Positions 8,838-20,600 of a DNA stretch of 64,000 nt are shown here, one piece after another. A model generated the notes under the pieces. The model saw only the letters and a program-made list of their open reading frames with translations. It searched no databases and was not told the origin of the DNA. Position 1 is the stretch's first letter; every line of letters starts with the position of its first letter. Source of the stretch: Protonemura montana (lineage: Eukaryota; Arthropoda; Insecta; Plecoptera; Nemouridae). The stretch lies in NCBI GenBank assembly GCA_947568835.1, contig OX387603.1:6174701-6238700 (forward strand). Reading direction: 5' to 3'. A program made the translations under genes and the position numbers.

Positions 8838-9809
8838 GGTAGCATCAGAGATAAAAGCTCTAGTAAAATCTCTGTTAGCATCTTCCGCTGCTCACGATGT
8901 ATGTTGGCCTTTACTAGTAAAACGAATCGCGACCGCCATGAGATCCTTTCTTGTACCCAACGTCTTTTCGACGAGCCTGTGATTCATGTGTGGCCGCCTA
9001 AAGATTCCCACAAGTGCACGAAATGCAGCTTCACCACGAAAAAAATTTCTAAATTCAAGAGGCACGTTTCAACTCACAGAACCGAGATCTCCTTTACATG
9101 TCCTCATTGTGAGTACAAGACCAGTTCTAAGAGCAAGTTTGTCAGGCATCTCGTTAGACACTCAAAAGTCAAGATCATTGCTTGCCCATATTGCGACTTC
9201 AACGCTGAAAATATGAGCAGCATGTCAAGGCACAAGAGCCTTCACAGAAGAGAACTTCTTTCGTGCCAAAAGTGCAGCTTCTGTATTAACAACAGGAGCA
9301 TTTTTAAAAATCACATGCTAACTCACAAAAGCCCTAAAAAAGATCTGCTCAGTTGCAAAGTGTGCAGCTTTTCCACAATTTACGCTAGCAAACTCTCACA
9401 ACACGAGACTACTCACACCAATGAGCGCAAATTTGCCTGCACTCAGTGTGTCTACAAAGCTAATACTCCATTTCTCTTGGCAACCCATCTCAAAAGGCAC
9501 AGTGATAGAAGGGACTATGAATGCACTTTATGTAACTACAGGGGCTTACAAAAAGTACATATATACGTGCACATGCAAATGCACGCCCAAGATAAACCAT
9601 ACCAGTGTGGAGAGTGCAAATACCGTGGCAGAACAAAAGAACACTTGAGCAGACACAGTCGCTACAAGCACTTAAAGGAACGTCCATTTGCCTGCGCCTT
9701 ATGTAAACTCACTTTTGTAGAGACTGGCACGTTGAACCGGCATTTGCGTCGCACACATGAAATCACTGACATGTGTCGCCAGCAGAATATCACCAGAAGA
9801 ATTATGTAG
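8838..9809 (+). CDS. C2H2 zinc-finger protein, about ten fingers
   Basis: One open exon encodes a chain of C2H2 fingers, probably a sequence-specific DNA-binding nuclear protein. The finger starts are CSRC, CTKC, CPHC, CPYC, CQKC, CKVC, CTQC, CTLC, CGEC and CALC, with histidine pairs such as RHVSTH, RHLVRH and HLKRH. The first finger is unusual, ending H-x4-C (HEILSC). Many finger linkers are close to the short TH/RH-x5 type, and the fingers have aromatic Y/F residues two or three after the second Cys (CEYK, CDFN, CNYR), a pattern common in REST-like multi-finger proteins. An in-frame ATG lies at 8820, but TATTTCTTGCAG just after it is a strong acceptor, so the exon more likely starts at 8838 with upstream exons not found. 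The stop is at 9807-9809. No KRAB, BTB or SET domain was seen. Orthology is not assigned. Confidence 0.85.
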   Translation, partial: GSIRDKSSSKISVSIFRCSRCMLAFTSKTNRDRHEILSCTQRLFDEPVIHVWPPKDSHKCTKCSFTTKKISKFKRHVSTHRTEISFTCPHCEYKTSSKSKFVRHLVRHSKVKIIACPYCDFNAENMSSMSRHKSLHRRELLSCQKCSFCINNRSIFKNHMLTHKSPKKDLLSCKVCSFSTIYASKLSQHETTHTNERKFACTQCVYKANTPFLLATHLKRHSDRRDYECTLCNYRGLQKVHIYVHMQMHAQDKPYQCGECKYRGRTKEHLSRHSRYKHLKERPFACALCKLTFVETGTLNRHLRRTHEITDMCRQQNITRRIM

Positions 9810-10470
9810 TTATTTAGCACCATTACATGTTCCGGCAGATACCACTGTATCATAATAAGGGTTTTTTATAATTATATTTTAATGATACGTTTTTCAAATC
9901 CAACTGGCGTGTCAAACAGTATTGTGATAAAGACAGATATAGCGATAGGGACAATTGTTGTATAAGATTGTGTTGGGCTGACAGCAATCAAGTGCTCGTA
10001 GTTTCTTGATAAAAATACATAAAATTTCAAGATTTATCTATGCCTACAAATTTTTTTGTACCTTAAGGTGATCCTGTCCCAAAATTTGGCCTTTCAGCAT
10101 TGGATGTGGATTTGCACATAAGTAATAATTGGGACCAAAATGTAATAACAACCTTGGTTTTCAACATATATATTTGAAAAATCCTGCTTCTGCAAATTAA
10201 TTAATTTTCAAACTGACATTTATCACACAGCCAGCTCCATGGCTCGCACGAGTCCGATAACTAACAATTTTTTCAAACACTGGTATCTCGCTGAGTATAT
10301 TTAAATTACTGCGTTGACTTGTCCTGAAGTGGGTATATTGGGTATCTGGGATCAAACAAGGACTGGAAACTTAATTTTAATTTAAAAGTAGTTGAAGGGT
10401 TTGGGTCCTGAATGGGATGATAATGTAAGTTTCAAAATGGTTCCTAATTTTTTTTATAGCCCCCCCACTA
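9810..10470. other. Gene-free AT-rich stretch
   Basis: This contains the 3' flank of the zinc-finger gene. No AATAAA lies close to its stop and no other feature was recognised. Confidence 0.5.
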
Positions 10471-10700
10471 AATTTATCTTTATTAATGCTAATTTCAACA
10501 ATTATTAATTTACATTTGTCAATATTTTGAGTCGTAAATATTTAAATGAAGAGGTTTGTTAAAAACGACGGCCGCAAGCGATGTCGAGTGGAACCTACCA
10601 TTACAACGTGTTACTGGCTCATTTACTCAGCAGGAAGTCTTAAATTAACACTGGCCTCTTTTACTAAACCTATAAACTCGATGCTAGCAGTGCCCAACTT
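10471..10700 (+). repeat. Dispersed repeat R2, copy 1
   Basis: About 220 bp here match 46225-46440 in the same orientation. Shared blocks are ATCTTTATTAATGCTAA, CAATATTTTGAGTCGTAA or near, ACRTGTTRCYGGCTC, CTCAGCAG and CCTATAAACTC. No ORF was seen. The CTCAGCAG block is faintly A-box-like, so a tRNA-related origin is possible but unproven. Confidence 0.65.
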
Positions 10701-10799
10701 TGATGATAAGCTAGCCATGTAACTTGTTCTCACTGCTGGCCAACCACTAGAGCAGACCGACTTCAATTTGGGGTCTTGTACGATAACGCCTGCAACCTA

Positions 10800-13700
10800 A
10801 AGTTTGTTTGTTTGTTTGTTTGTTTATTGTTTATTTTCCATTGTAAAAAATGATTACATGCCATGATCGTTGTCACATAAAACAGTAAAAACAGGCTTTG
10901 GAAATTGTCAATTGCTAATTAAAATTTGTACATTGATCATTTTTGTTCTTTCACACAATATTTACAATCGCAACCATTCAGACTAGTATATTCTAAGATA
11001 GTGTAAAACGAATGTTGAATTAAAAAATCTTTGACCATTCCTTTAAAGCTTTCCATGCTAATTGTTTTTTCCTTTATCTTGCGGGGTAATTTATTGTATA
11101 AAATTGGTCCCATAAATGTTACATTCTTTCTCCCTATTTCTAACAAGCTTTTTTTTTGTCGTATATCGTCTTTTTTTCTAGTATTTTTATTGTGAATATT
11201 TTTGTTTTCTTGAAACATGGTCGGGTTGTCTCTAACATATAAAATTGTCTCTAGTATATAAAGGGAAGGTAATGTCAGTATGTTAAGGTCTTTGAACGCT
11301 TTTCTGCATGTGCCTCTTTTCATGATTTTTCCAAGTATTCTTATTGCCCTTTTTTGTTTAATGAATATTTTGTTGGACTCGGCTGATATTCCCCATACCA
11401 TTATCCCATAATTTAATTTCGACTGTATATATGCGTGATACATTAATTTTAGTGTATTTTTGCTAACTTGATGAGATAGTCTTTGTAACATGAAGGATGC
11501 TGTGGCTAACTTTTTGCTTAGGATGTTGATGTGTGCCTTCCATTTTAAATTACCATCTATTTGTATTCCAAGGAAAGGGCTTTGGTACACTACTTTTGCA
11601 TTTAATTTCTTGCTTGACGACACTGTCATTTTTCCTTTGTTTTTGAACACTATGATGTTTGTTTTTTGACAGTTTAGTTTCAGCTTGTTTGGTACGAACC
11701 ATTCGTTCAAGTCTATAAGTGTGCTGTTTACGTTTTTTATTAATGTGTTATCATCGTCAGCGGTCAATAAAATGCTTGTGTCGTCTGCGAATAGAATTGC
11801 TTTCCGGTTGTCATCTCTGATATAATTGGGGAGGTCATTTACGTATAAACTAAAGAGAATTGCCGCTAGTGGGGCGCCTTGCGGGACTCCGGTTTTAATA
11901 TCCTCTAAATCCGATAGCACACAGCCATTATTAGAGTTTATCGACACTCGTTGCTTTCGCCCCGTCAGGTATGACTCGATCCATTCCCCTGTCGTGCCTA
12001 CTATGCCGTATCCTTTTAATTTTTCTAGAAGTATCTTGTGATTTATTGAATCAAAGGCTTTCGATAGATCGCACATGATTGTTGCGATTGCTTTTTTATT
12101 TTCTAGTGCATCAGTGATTTGCCTTATCATACTGACAATTGCTGTATTTGTTGAGCGTCCCTTCCTGAATCCGTGTTGTACTTCGTCTATAATTCTATTA
12201 TTTTCTACATACTCATTTAGTCTGACAAGAAAAGCTTTCTCAAAAATTTTTGCAAAATTTGTTATGAGTGCTATTGGCCGGTAGTTCTGCATCTCTGAGG
12301 TAGCCCCTTTTTTCAGAATCGGTTTGATTATAGTAAGCTTCGCTAACGATGGGAATTCACCTGATCTAAACGAGAAGTTGCAAATTTCTAACAGTGGGTA
12401 GGCTATTTCGTTACATACTCTCTTTATTACTTGGATCGGGACTTCATCCCACCCGGTTGATTTCTTATTTTTCAATTTTGTTATTATTTCTATAATTTCG
12501 GCCCTGTTCGTGTTCCTTAAAGTCATCGTTGTTTCGATTCTTGACATTCCCGTCTTCATTTTGGTGAGGCATTCATCCAGGGTATCTTCCATGTCATCTG
12601 TTGTTTTTTTTGCTATTGTCGCAAAAAAATTGTTGAAGTGGTTTGCCACCTCTTTTGCGTCTTTGATTTCTTTTTCCTTGATTTCTAGGACGATGTTCTT
12701 TGTTCGATTTTTCTTGAATTTTCCAGTGTGTGCGTGTATTATTGTCCAAGCCGCCTTCATCTTATTGTTTGCTTTATTGATAAAGCTGTCATTGCTTTTC
12801 TTTTTTGCTCGACGTGTTTGCTTGGTGACCATTTTCTGTGCTGCTTTAAGATCTTTTTTAAATCTTGCGCCGCCCTTTCTCCTAGTGAGTATCAATAATC
12901 TCCGTTTTAATTCGCATGTCAATTTTATTTCGTCTGTTATCCAGTCATTATTCTTCTTTCGTTGTCTGACTTGACATCGTTTCTTCGGAAAGTGTTTGTT
13001 AAAGGTGTCTAGAAAGATTTCCAGGAAATTTCGGAACTTTTCATCTGTGGTGGTTCTCGCTAAGACACCTTCCCAATGTTTCCCTCCAATATCTTTTGCA
13101 AAGTTTTCCAGGTTTACATCGCTTATATTTCTAGTGTAGGTTAACTCTCGTTTTTTAATTATCGGTGAGATTGTGATGTTTACCAGTAGTCCCACGTGGT
13201 CAGATAGCCCAGCTTCAATGGGGTGTGGCTCTTCGTCTAGTGTGAAGTTGGTAATAATGTTATCTATCGTTGTTCTTGTCCCTTCCGTAATTCTGGTGGG
13301 AAAATTGACATTGGCCCACATATTAATGTCTGCGAGGAGGTCTTCAAACTTCTCTCTGGAGTAGCTGTTTGTGTTTCCTAGCAGGTCAATGTTTATGTCA
13401 CCTATGAGCACTATTCTTTTATCTTCTTTTTTGAGTTGCTTTATTAGTCGTTTTATTTTAATAATGAAGGCGTTGATATTTTTACTATCGGGTGTCCGGT
13501 ACACCACAATAATAATTATCGGGTTGCTTTCTTTCAATTCGATGCTACATACTTCGAATACCCTTTCTTTTGCTAATTGGTCTATGTCAGGTCGGTTTAT
13601 CCACTTTAATGTGGTGTCGCGGATGTATATAGCAGTCCCGCCACCTTTTGCCTTGTTTCGCGCATAGCATGCGGCGAGTTCATAATCTCCAATTATTACT

Positions 13701-14122
13701 GCGTTCTCGCGTCCTCGTGCCAGCCAGTGTTCAGAGAGACATAAAATATCAATTTCCTTTTCTGGTGTTTGTGAGTCAATGAAAACTTCTAGCTCCTCTA
13801 CCTTGTTTTGGACACTACATATGTTTAGGTGCATTATAGTAATGTTTGTTGACTTACGTGTATCAGTCTTCTTTTCTTTATTCTTATTCTTATATTGATC
13901 AGTCTTCTTCTTATCAGTCTTACTTGAATCAGTCTTCTTTTTGTTTTTGTCAGTCTCTTCAGTTTCTTCAGTCTCTTCAGTTTCTTCAGTCTTTTTTGTC
14001 TCTTCAGTCTCTTCTTTGTCTTTCTCCTGCTTTTCAGTAGTTTTTTCATATGTATATGGTAACGTTGTTTCACTAACGTGTGTGACTGTGCTAATCTTGC
14101 GTGGCCTATTAATAAGTAATTG
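10800..14122 (-). mobile_element. LINE (Jockey/CR1-group non-LTR retrotransposon), ORF intact
   Basis: The element runs right to left. Its 3' end is marked by a tandem tail, five or more copies of TTTG on the plus strand at about 10802-10826, typical of CR1/Jockey-type LINEs that end in short repeats. The coding part is uninterrupted. The 5' limit is uncertain: an in-frame stop at 14123-14125 precedes the open frame, and no separate ORF1 with zinc knuckles is visible, so the copy is probably 5'-truncated or its ORF1 is reduced to the acidic leader. No target duplication was found by eye. Confidence 0.9.
10937..13834 (-). CDS. LINE ORF2: apurinic-like endonuclease plus reverse transcriptase
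   Basis: This 965-codon ORF encodes the protein that nicks target DNA and copies the LINE RNA into the nick. The endonuclease occupies about residues 1-220 (HLNICSVQNK, LSEHW, GGGTAIYI, IVVYRTPDS, GDINID, SDHVGL). The reverse transcriptase spans about residues 450-750, with NYRPIAL, CDLSKAFDSINH, GVPQGAPLAAILFSLYVNDL and the catalytic FADD box. The C-terminal part has W-G and PRKIKE motifs usual in this clade. The frame is open for a further 96 codons upstream of the ATG at 13834, to 14122, and reads a Thr/Glu/Lys-rich leader with repeated TEE units. An intact ORF points to recent activity. The clade name is inferred from motifs, not from a tree. Confidence 0.93.
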   Translation of the reverse strand: MHLNICSVQNKVEELEVFIDSQTPEKEIDILCLSEHWLARGRENAVIIGDYELAACYARNKAKGGGTAIYIRDTTLKWINRPDIDQLAKERVFEVCSIELKESNPIIIIVVYRTPDSKNINAFIIKIKRLIKQLKKEDKRIVLIGDINIDLLGNTNSYSREKFEDLLADINMWANVNFPTRITEGTRTTIDNIITNFTLDEEPHPIEAGLSDHVGLLVNITISPIIKKRELTYTRNISDVNLENFAKDIGGKHWEGVLARTTTDEKFRNFLEIFLDTFNKHFPKKRCQVRQRKKNNDWITDEIKLTCELKRRLLILTRRKGGARFKKDLKAAQKMVTKQTRRAKKKSNDSFINKANNKMKAAWTIIHAHTGKFKKNRTKNIVLEIKEKEIKDAKEVANHFNNFFATIAKKTTDDMEDTLDECLTKMKTGMSRIETTMTLRNTNRAEIIEIITKLKNKKSTGWDEVPIQVIKRVCNEIAYPLLEICNFSFRSGEFPSLAKLTIIKPILKKGATSEMQNYRPIALITNFAKIFEKAFLVRLNEYVENNRIIDEVQHGFRKGRSTNTAIVSMIRQITDALENKKAIATIMCDLSKAFDSINHKILLEKLKGYGIVGTTGEWIESYLTGRKQRVSINSNNGCVLSDLEDIKTGVPQGAPLAAILFSLYVNDLPNYIRDDNRKAILFADDTSILLTADDDNTLIKNVNSTLIDLNEWFVPNKLKLNCQKTNIIVFKNKGKMTVSSSKKLNAKVVYQSPFLGIQIDGNLKWKAHINILSKKLATASFMLQRLSHQVSKNTLKLMYHAYIQSKLNYGIMVWGISAESNKIFIKQKRAIRILGKIMKRGTCRKAFKDLNILTLPSLYILETILYVRDNPTMFQENKNIHNKNTRKKDDIRQKKSLLEIGRKNVTFMGPILYNKLPRKIKEKTISMESFKGMVKDFLIQHSFYTILEYTSLNGCDCKYCVKEQK

Positions 14123-17100
14123 CTATATTTCCGACTCGCTGTTATACCTTCGTAGACACACTCAACAGTTCGGAGCCAAAGACACATGTACGAAGTGTAC
14201 AGCGTACGAAGGACGAGCTTAATACAATATTGAAGCGATTGATGAGGTCATGGTTGGGAGTGAAGTGTTCTATAAGACCTATTTCAACCATTATGCAATA
14301 GATTCCAAAGAATATGTCCACGAGTACCATGGGTAAGAGATATGAAACCCATTCTTCTACGGTTTATTATCTATTGCTTACTAGTTCAATGTTTAAGTCA
14401 TTGTATTAACATCAAATACATATTTTTTGGATCAAAATGCTTAAATTATCTATGACCCGACTCGATGTGAATAAAAGCCTTGAGATTTCCAAAATTCTTG
14501 AGGAACTCTTCCAATGTTAATAGTTATTGCCTGGACACTACCTAGACCTACGACACTACCTGGACACAACCTACCTAGACACTGGTTATATGTTCCGTTC
14601 TTCATATTAGCTTTAGTTCACTCATGCAGCTCTACTTCTTAATTTTCTTCCATGGATTCTTCAAGAAGAAATGAACCAAAAGACAATAATGATTGGCAAG
14701 ACAAAGAAATTTTGGGATAAGGGTTAAAAAATATGCAGCATCAATTAACATTCTTCATAGATAGCTTTATTTCGTTTCTCGTTTGCCACATTCCCGAGTT
14801 GAGAAAAATTCCATAGTTTCGGGAAGGCTCGATTGGAATTGACTCCGACCACACGAACATCTATGCACCAATCCAGGCTTCCGTGCTTCACACAACGCAT
14901 ACAGCTTCAATATTCAAATGTAGAACCAAGTCGCACGTGCTGAAATTAGTTTTATGTACTATCATTTTCTTACGGCAGACTAGTCTCAATTCAAAGAACT
15001 TGACAAGCTGTTATATCCACAGTTGCTTGGCACAGATTCCACGATTTCTTGTAAGGGAAAAGTCTGCAAGAAGCATCGATGCTTCCTTAATGTGTTTCGG
15101 AACAACCAGACCTTTCTCGTAATCCTTAACGAATCATGAGAAGTCTTCACAATGTGTCCCAAAGCAGAGACTTAATCTTTGCTAACATCAATGAAGATGA
15201 CCAAAACTAATTGATGTCATTTTATTCTCGCTTCAATGACGAGTCATCTCTTGTGGTGGAAACTGTCGAAGAATCCGTTGCTATTTTGACCACTCTTTCT
15301 GCCAGTCACTTTCTTTCAAGAACAGTGCTGCCTCACTGCAATCTGATGAAATAAATACAATTTTCACTTTGGCTCTTGTGTTTCGTCGGTCGGTATTGAA
15401 GATTCAGGAGCAAATTATTAATAAATGCAAGCGACTTTTATGTCTCTGCAATTTCATCAGGATAAAATCTACACAATACAAATCAATAGCACTGCTCCAA
15501 CAAATCTCGAGCTGTTAAAGTTGCCGATATGAAACTATTGATGAGCACAGAGCTTTGTGCTGGCCGAGAGTTTGATAAAATGGCGGAACACCATTCAAGA
15601 ACTGAATGGCCGTGAACAGAAAACAATGCCATGCCATGGGCAAAAAGCAGATACCCTCTTTACGGCATTATTAAAAAACGCTTGGCACCCCTGTGAAACA
15701 ACAAATACTTGACAAGACTTTGAAACAAAGCATTCAGCCATCCTTGGTTTTTACTTCATTTGGGCAAAACGTCCGCAAGGGACGACAAGGTTCTTTTCCA
15801 CAAGAAATGGAAGGTATCTCATTTCCAGAGAGGATCTTTTATGCTAGACCGACAGATATGTAGTTGCAAAGCAGCAACTAGTTTGCCAGCTTGCTTATCA
15901 CATACTCCCCTTTCCCATCCAATATTTCAGCAAACAGTTGCCTCACAGTCACAGGTTCTTCTCCCATATGCAAACAAACCCCTTGAATTCGTTGTCAAAT
16001 TTTTGGCCACTTCCCTCTAAGCGACATGCTTGCAATGCAGTGACAGAAATTACGTTGTCAAGAAAAGCTGTCAAATAAAAAGTCATCCAAGAACCTCAAG
16101 ATCACAAACGTTGTGAGGAACTTCTTGTTGATCATTTTGGTGTCAAAATGAGTTTAGCACAAATCCACATCCTTCGGGACAGTTTTTCAGTAGTTCTTTA
16201 AAAGCTCAACAATTTGTTAGCAAGTTGACCACAGCCTATCAGACGCTGCTATTTTTGCCCACATCGTTAATTTCTTAAAGTTCCACTGAGAACCTGACTC
16301 CAACAAAAATGCAAGGGAATGCAAAAACACCATTTAAAATTAATGATCTTGTGCAGTTGAAATCCAAGAATAACTTATAAAGCTGTTGCCATTTGTTGCA
16401 ATTTAAGCAGTCCAATTTTTGAGGTTTTGGTTTGGACAGGGAAAAGTGGAATTTACAAAACTTGATTGAATTCTTTTGCTGGTTCACATCAAAAACCTCC
16501 ATCAAAACAGGGCACATCTTAAAACAATTGTCATAAATCCAGTTCTTGACACTTGGTAAAAGTTGAACTGTTTAGAATGCAAGTCTGCAGCTGAGTGTCT
16601 TTCACTTATTTCTTTCCAGCCCAGGCATAAATTCCACAACCTTTCGTACTCCATTAAAGAGCAAACAGTATAACCAACGATATATCTGGCCCATAGCATG
16701 GAATTTCAGCACAAAATCGACTGTGAGTGCCCAATCCTTTCCAGGGACTGAGCAGCAACAAGGTCAACTCTCCTTGTTTGAGGATAAGCCTGGTTTCTTG
16801 AAGACATGGCGAAATCCGGTCGCAGCGTTTTTGTCCGTTGACGGTGCGGAGGAAAAGTAACATGAAGCGAGAGTCTCGGAAAACGAGGGCAGCGACTGCT
16901 GTTGTAATATAATTCTCTGCCACGATTAAAGATCTGCAGAAAGAAGAACAGACAAGGAGTTGTTGGTCTCAGAAAGCCGATAGCTCAGCAATTAAAAATA
17001 CATTACAACGGCAAAAGCAATTGGCAACATGGTTGCCACAAAATACCACATATTTGAAGTACTGTTTGTTCTCAATGTTTCTCAGAACTCATTTGGTAGG

Positions 17101-17284
17101 CATTATTTTGTCCCTTGCTCTTGCATCTGTAAATTACTGTTTAAGTAATGTTGAAATTAACAGTGTTTTCGAAAAGGGTCCGATATCCCCTCCACCAAAT
17201 GCATTTCCTTTCGTTAAGTAACTCAACCAGCTGCTATTTCTGACATCTGAATTTGATTTTTGTGTCGATTTTTGAGGGTTTCCC
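14123..17284. other. Long AT-rich stretch without a recognised gene
   Basis: Short ORFs occur on both strands (for example 15760-16020 plus and 16275-16923 minus), but none has a recognisable domain, good splice context or repeat support. It may hold eroded transposon sequence. I can support no feature here. Confidence 0.5.
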
Positions 17285-17430
17285 ATTCTAGCCTTCAGTA
17301 GATTCATTGTCATCATCACCCTCTCATTCACAGACTCCTTTAGACCAGTGCCACAGGATCCATTGTCAAAATAGTGCATTGTTCAACAGAACAATGCCAG
17401 AAAGCAATCAATAAGCTCAATCAATCCAAT
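17285..17430 (+). repeat. SINE-like family, 3' end fragment
   Basis: This matches the 3' core of the family at 28140-28545: CATCATCACCCTCTCATTCA, TTTAGACCAGTGCC, CAGGATCCATTGTCAAAA, then a CAATCAATAAGCTCAATCAA tail. It lies just beyond the 3' end of CNOT4. Confidence 0.7.
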
Positions 17431-17552
17431 ACACATTCCCACTAAGTAGTTCTCTAACCCAGCCAGCAAAACTGCTCATGCAACCAAATTCAATGTCTCA
17501 ATTCCCACCCAATCCTTTCAGACAACTCAACAATCTTGGATCCCACAAAAGC

Positions 17553-17558
17553 TTTATT
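17553..17558 (-). terminator. Likely CNOT4 polyadenylation signal
   Basis: AATAAA on the minus strand 100 nt after the CNOT4 stop at 17658. Confidence 0.55.
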
Positions 17559-17657
17559 TCAAGTGTAGCTCAAAATGAAACTACCAGCACTCAAATACAA
17601 ACTAAGGCTAACCACAGAAAACAAACGAAGGTATGTTATGTGTATTGCAAAACAAAT

Positions 17658-20600
17658 TTAGCACCAGTTAAACTTACTTTCCATCTTTGCCTCCCCTACT
17701 TTGGCAGCCTGTCGTACGCCAAAGCCCGGTGGAGGTGCGGCCCAGTCTGGCTGTGCTGCCATTCGCTCTGTGCTAGTGTTGGCAGGCCCTGCCAGGAATG
17801 CCGTCTCCTCGAGACGACGCAGCCAATGTGCCGTCGGGAAAACGTTAGCACCAGCTGTGCGCGAAGACGACACAATCGCCGGGTCCAACGTTGTCCAGTC
17901 GTTGCACGGGCCTGTCCAGCCTGAAAGATTATGGCTCATTCTTAACCTGGGTCCAATACCAACCAATATCTGTAAGACTTTAACCCATTATTAACCAGTT
18001 TGAGGCCTAAATAGTTAAATAAAAAAAACCATCTCTGATAGATAAGGAAATTATTAGACCTAACATTTTCAGCTTTCTACAAGTAACAAACTCAACCGCC
18101 CGAACGTTATGTTAACTTAAAACTATCGAGACTACCACCATTGGTTTGCTTCTCTTGATACTAACTTTTGCTCCAATGTTCTCTTCCCCTTATATAAATC
18201 CAGCCTTTTGACAAACTAAACACCAACACAATCAGAAAGAACAAAACTTGGCCACATTTCAAGGACTACATGCGACGACGTTGTCCTACCTTTGCCTTGG
18301 GCAGTCTGTTGCTGTCCTGGCGCAGAGGAAAACCTGTTATGTGTCGCTGGCGAAGTGGTTGACGCCGTGGGGAAAGTGTGCAGATTCTCCGCCCAGTCCT
18401 TGCACCTGTCAAACGAAGATCAAGCAATATTAGGACTGAAAGACAAGCTGTGCAGGCAATAAAACATTCTGCCTTTAAATCCAGGGTTTAAGTCAATTTT
18501 TGGAATACAGAAATGATAGTTTCAAACTGCATGTAACTACCTCCTTTTTTCTAAGAAAAGACAAGGATAGAAGATAGAAAAACATTTTATCATTAAGATA
18601 TAGGATGACAACAATAGAACAAAAGCTTCCGTCTGGAAAAATGAACAGAAATACCCCAGGAAACAACCAATATGTATAAAAATAAAGAACCAGAACCTGA
18701 AACAGTACCGCTATTAATTTAAGATCACAATTTCTGGTTCAAACGAGTTTGAACGGCAGCTATTAGAACATTTTCCCCTGATGTCTTGTAAGTGTTGTAA
18801 ATTGTAGAATCTACAGTGAAATACTTTAAAAATTGAAAACAGTACGTGGATAGAAAGAGTTAGAGGTGGTAATCACGGTGTTGAATTAAATACTTCTCAT
18901 AGGCTTAGGGTAGAATCGTAACATATAGTGGCCTTCTTGGTTAAGGGTCTGCTTGCAAACGCTGACAAGACAAGCAAATGCAAGTGCATACGTTATAAGA
19001 CTCACCCGTTGAAAGCGGGCAGTGTGGGTGGATACATCTGCGACTGTGGCGCCGCGGCATTGGCAAACTTTGAGCGTGGGATTCCGAGGCCGAAGGCGTT
19101 CATGTGGTTAGGCTGTGAGAACCCGGGCGGCGGGAGACGTGGTCTGGCCGGCGCTCCCGAGTTCCCTGAGCCAGGGCCCAGCCCTAGGCCATCCAGGAGT
19201 CGAGAGCAGCCAGAAGCTGGCCTGCAATATCCGGTACTTAGAATTCTAGACCGATGTATGATGTGGATATATTCCACAAACACTATAATACTGCAGAGAA
19301 AGTGGAGCTCTAAATCGATAAAGAAGCTGTAGGTTTATTGACACATCAATGAAGGTGACTTCAATTGGCAGAAAGTGGGAAAGAAATTTATTGCACAGCA
19401 CTTACACCTCTTATTGAATTTGGTTTCTTCTAGGGATGCCTCCAGGTAGTGATTTTCAGAAACAGGTACCCAGTTTCAATACCCAGTTCCTACCCAGTTC
19501 ATCGCCCCCCCCCCCCGACCCCCCAAAAAAAAAAAAAAAAATCGAGTTTGATTTGAATCTGATTGATTAGGCGTTTCAATTTTAATTGATTTGATTTGTG
19601 AAAAAATACAAATTTTGTTTGAAAATGAAATCTTGGAATACATAACATATTTTATTACATAGGTATTGCACATGACAATTCAACTTGTATGGCCGATTTG
19701 ATGTTCTCGGCCTTTTTGACGATTATTGCCTTTATGCCATCGTAGTTAGTCGGCTTATAGTGCGGTTCACCATAGAGCACTACCACAGACGCCATTCGAG
19801 TCGACTCGACTGTCAAGTGTCACTGATGTCTGAAATCGCACTGAGACTCTAGCGGCAAGTCAGCTGTTTGGGTGGAGGGGTAGTGCGAGTGGTAGTGGAA
19901 GCTGTACAGGTCGGGAGGGGCGGAGATGGATTCGAGCGACCAATCGGCTGCGTGACTAGAGAGGTAGGGCGAGTGAAGGCACGCTATACCGTCCAGGAGC
20001 CGGGAGGGGAACTTCGCCGCGGTGTTTCAAGCTAGCGCGGCAGGGTACAGCGGAGTAAATTCCCTGACGAAAAAACGAACAAAACCCAGATCCCAAACGT
20101 TGGAACCGGGTTTGTCATTACCCAGAACCGACTCGGGTACCCGGGTATCCGAAGGCATCACTAGTTTCTTCTAAGGTGCGCCATCAATTTTAACTAGCAA
20201 TGAAAATGTTGGGATTCTTGCTGAGTTCTGGGATGCCTTTAGGGGTGCATAGTTCCAATTTTGAGTTGCACTTTTTTTTTGTCAGCAAATTTACTATTTA
20301 CCTGTGGTTGTTCTGTGTGGCCTGTTGCTGTCCGCTGAAACCGGCCATTAGCTTGCTGCCGCCAAAGGCAGGTGCGCCAAATTGGCCACCGCCTCCTCCG
20401 CCACCGAACCTTCCACCCGCCTCTTTCTCCATCATCTCCGCCAGCGCTTTCTGTGTCTCGTGGAATAAGTCGAAGCCCCAATCGTCGGGCGCCGGGCATT
20501 CCACCAACTCTGTGGGAGGGGACTCTGTTCGGCCTCGAAAGCCCCCTAGCGTTGGAGGCTCGCGGAACTCGGTGAAAGACCGCGGGGCAGGGTCATACCT

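Noticed and set aside
11826-13667. Several plus-strand ORFs of 60-154 codons
   Set aside because: They are antisense shadows of the intact LINE ORF.
16275-16923. Chain of minus-strand ORFs considered as a decayed transposase
   Set aside because: No catalytic motif or family signature could be recognised.
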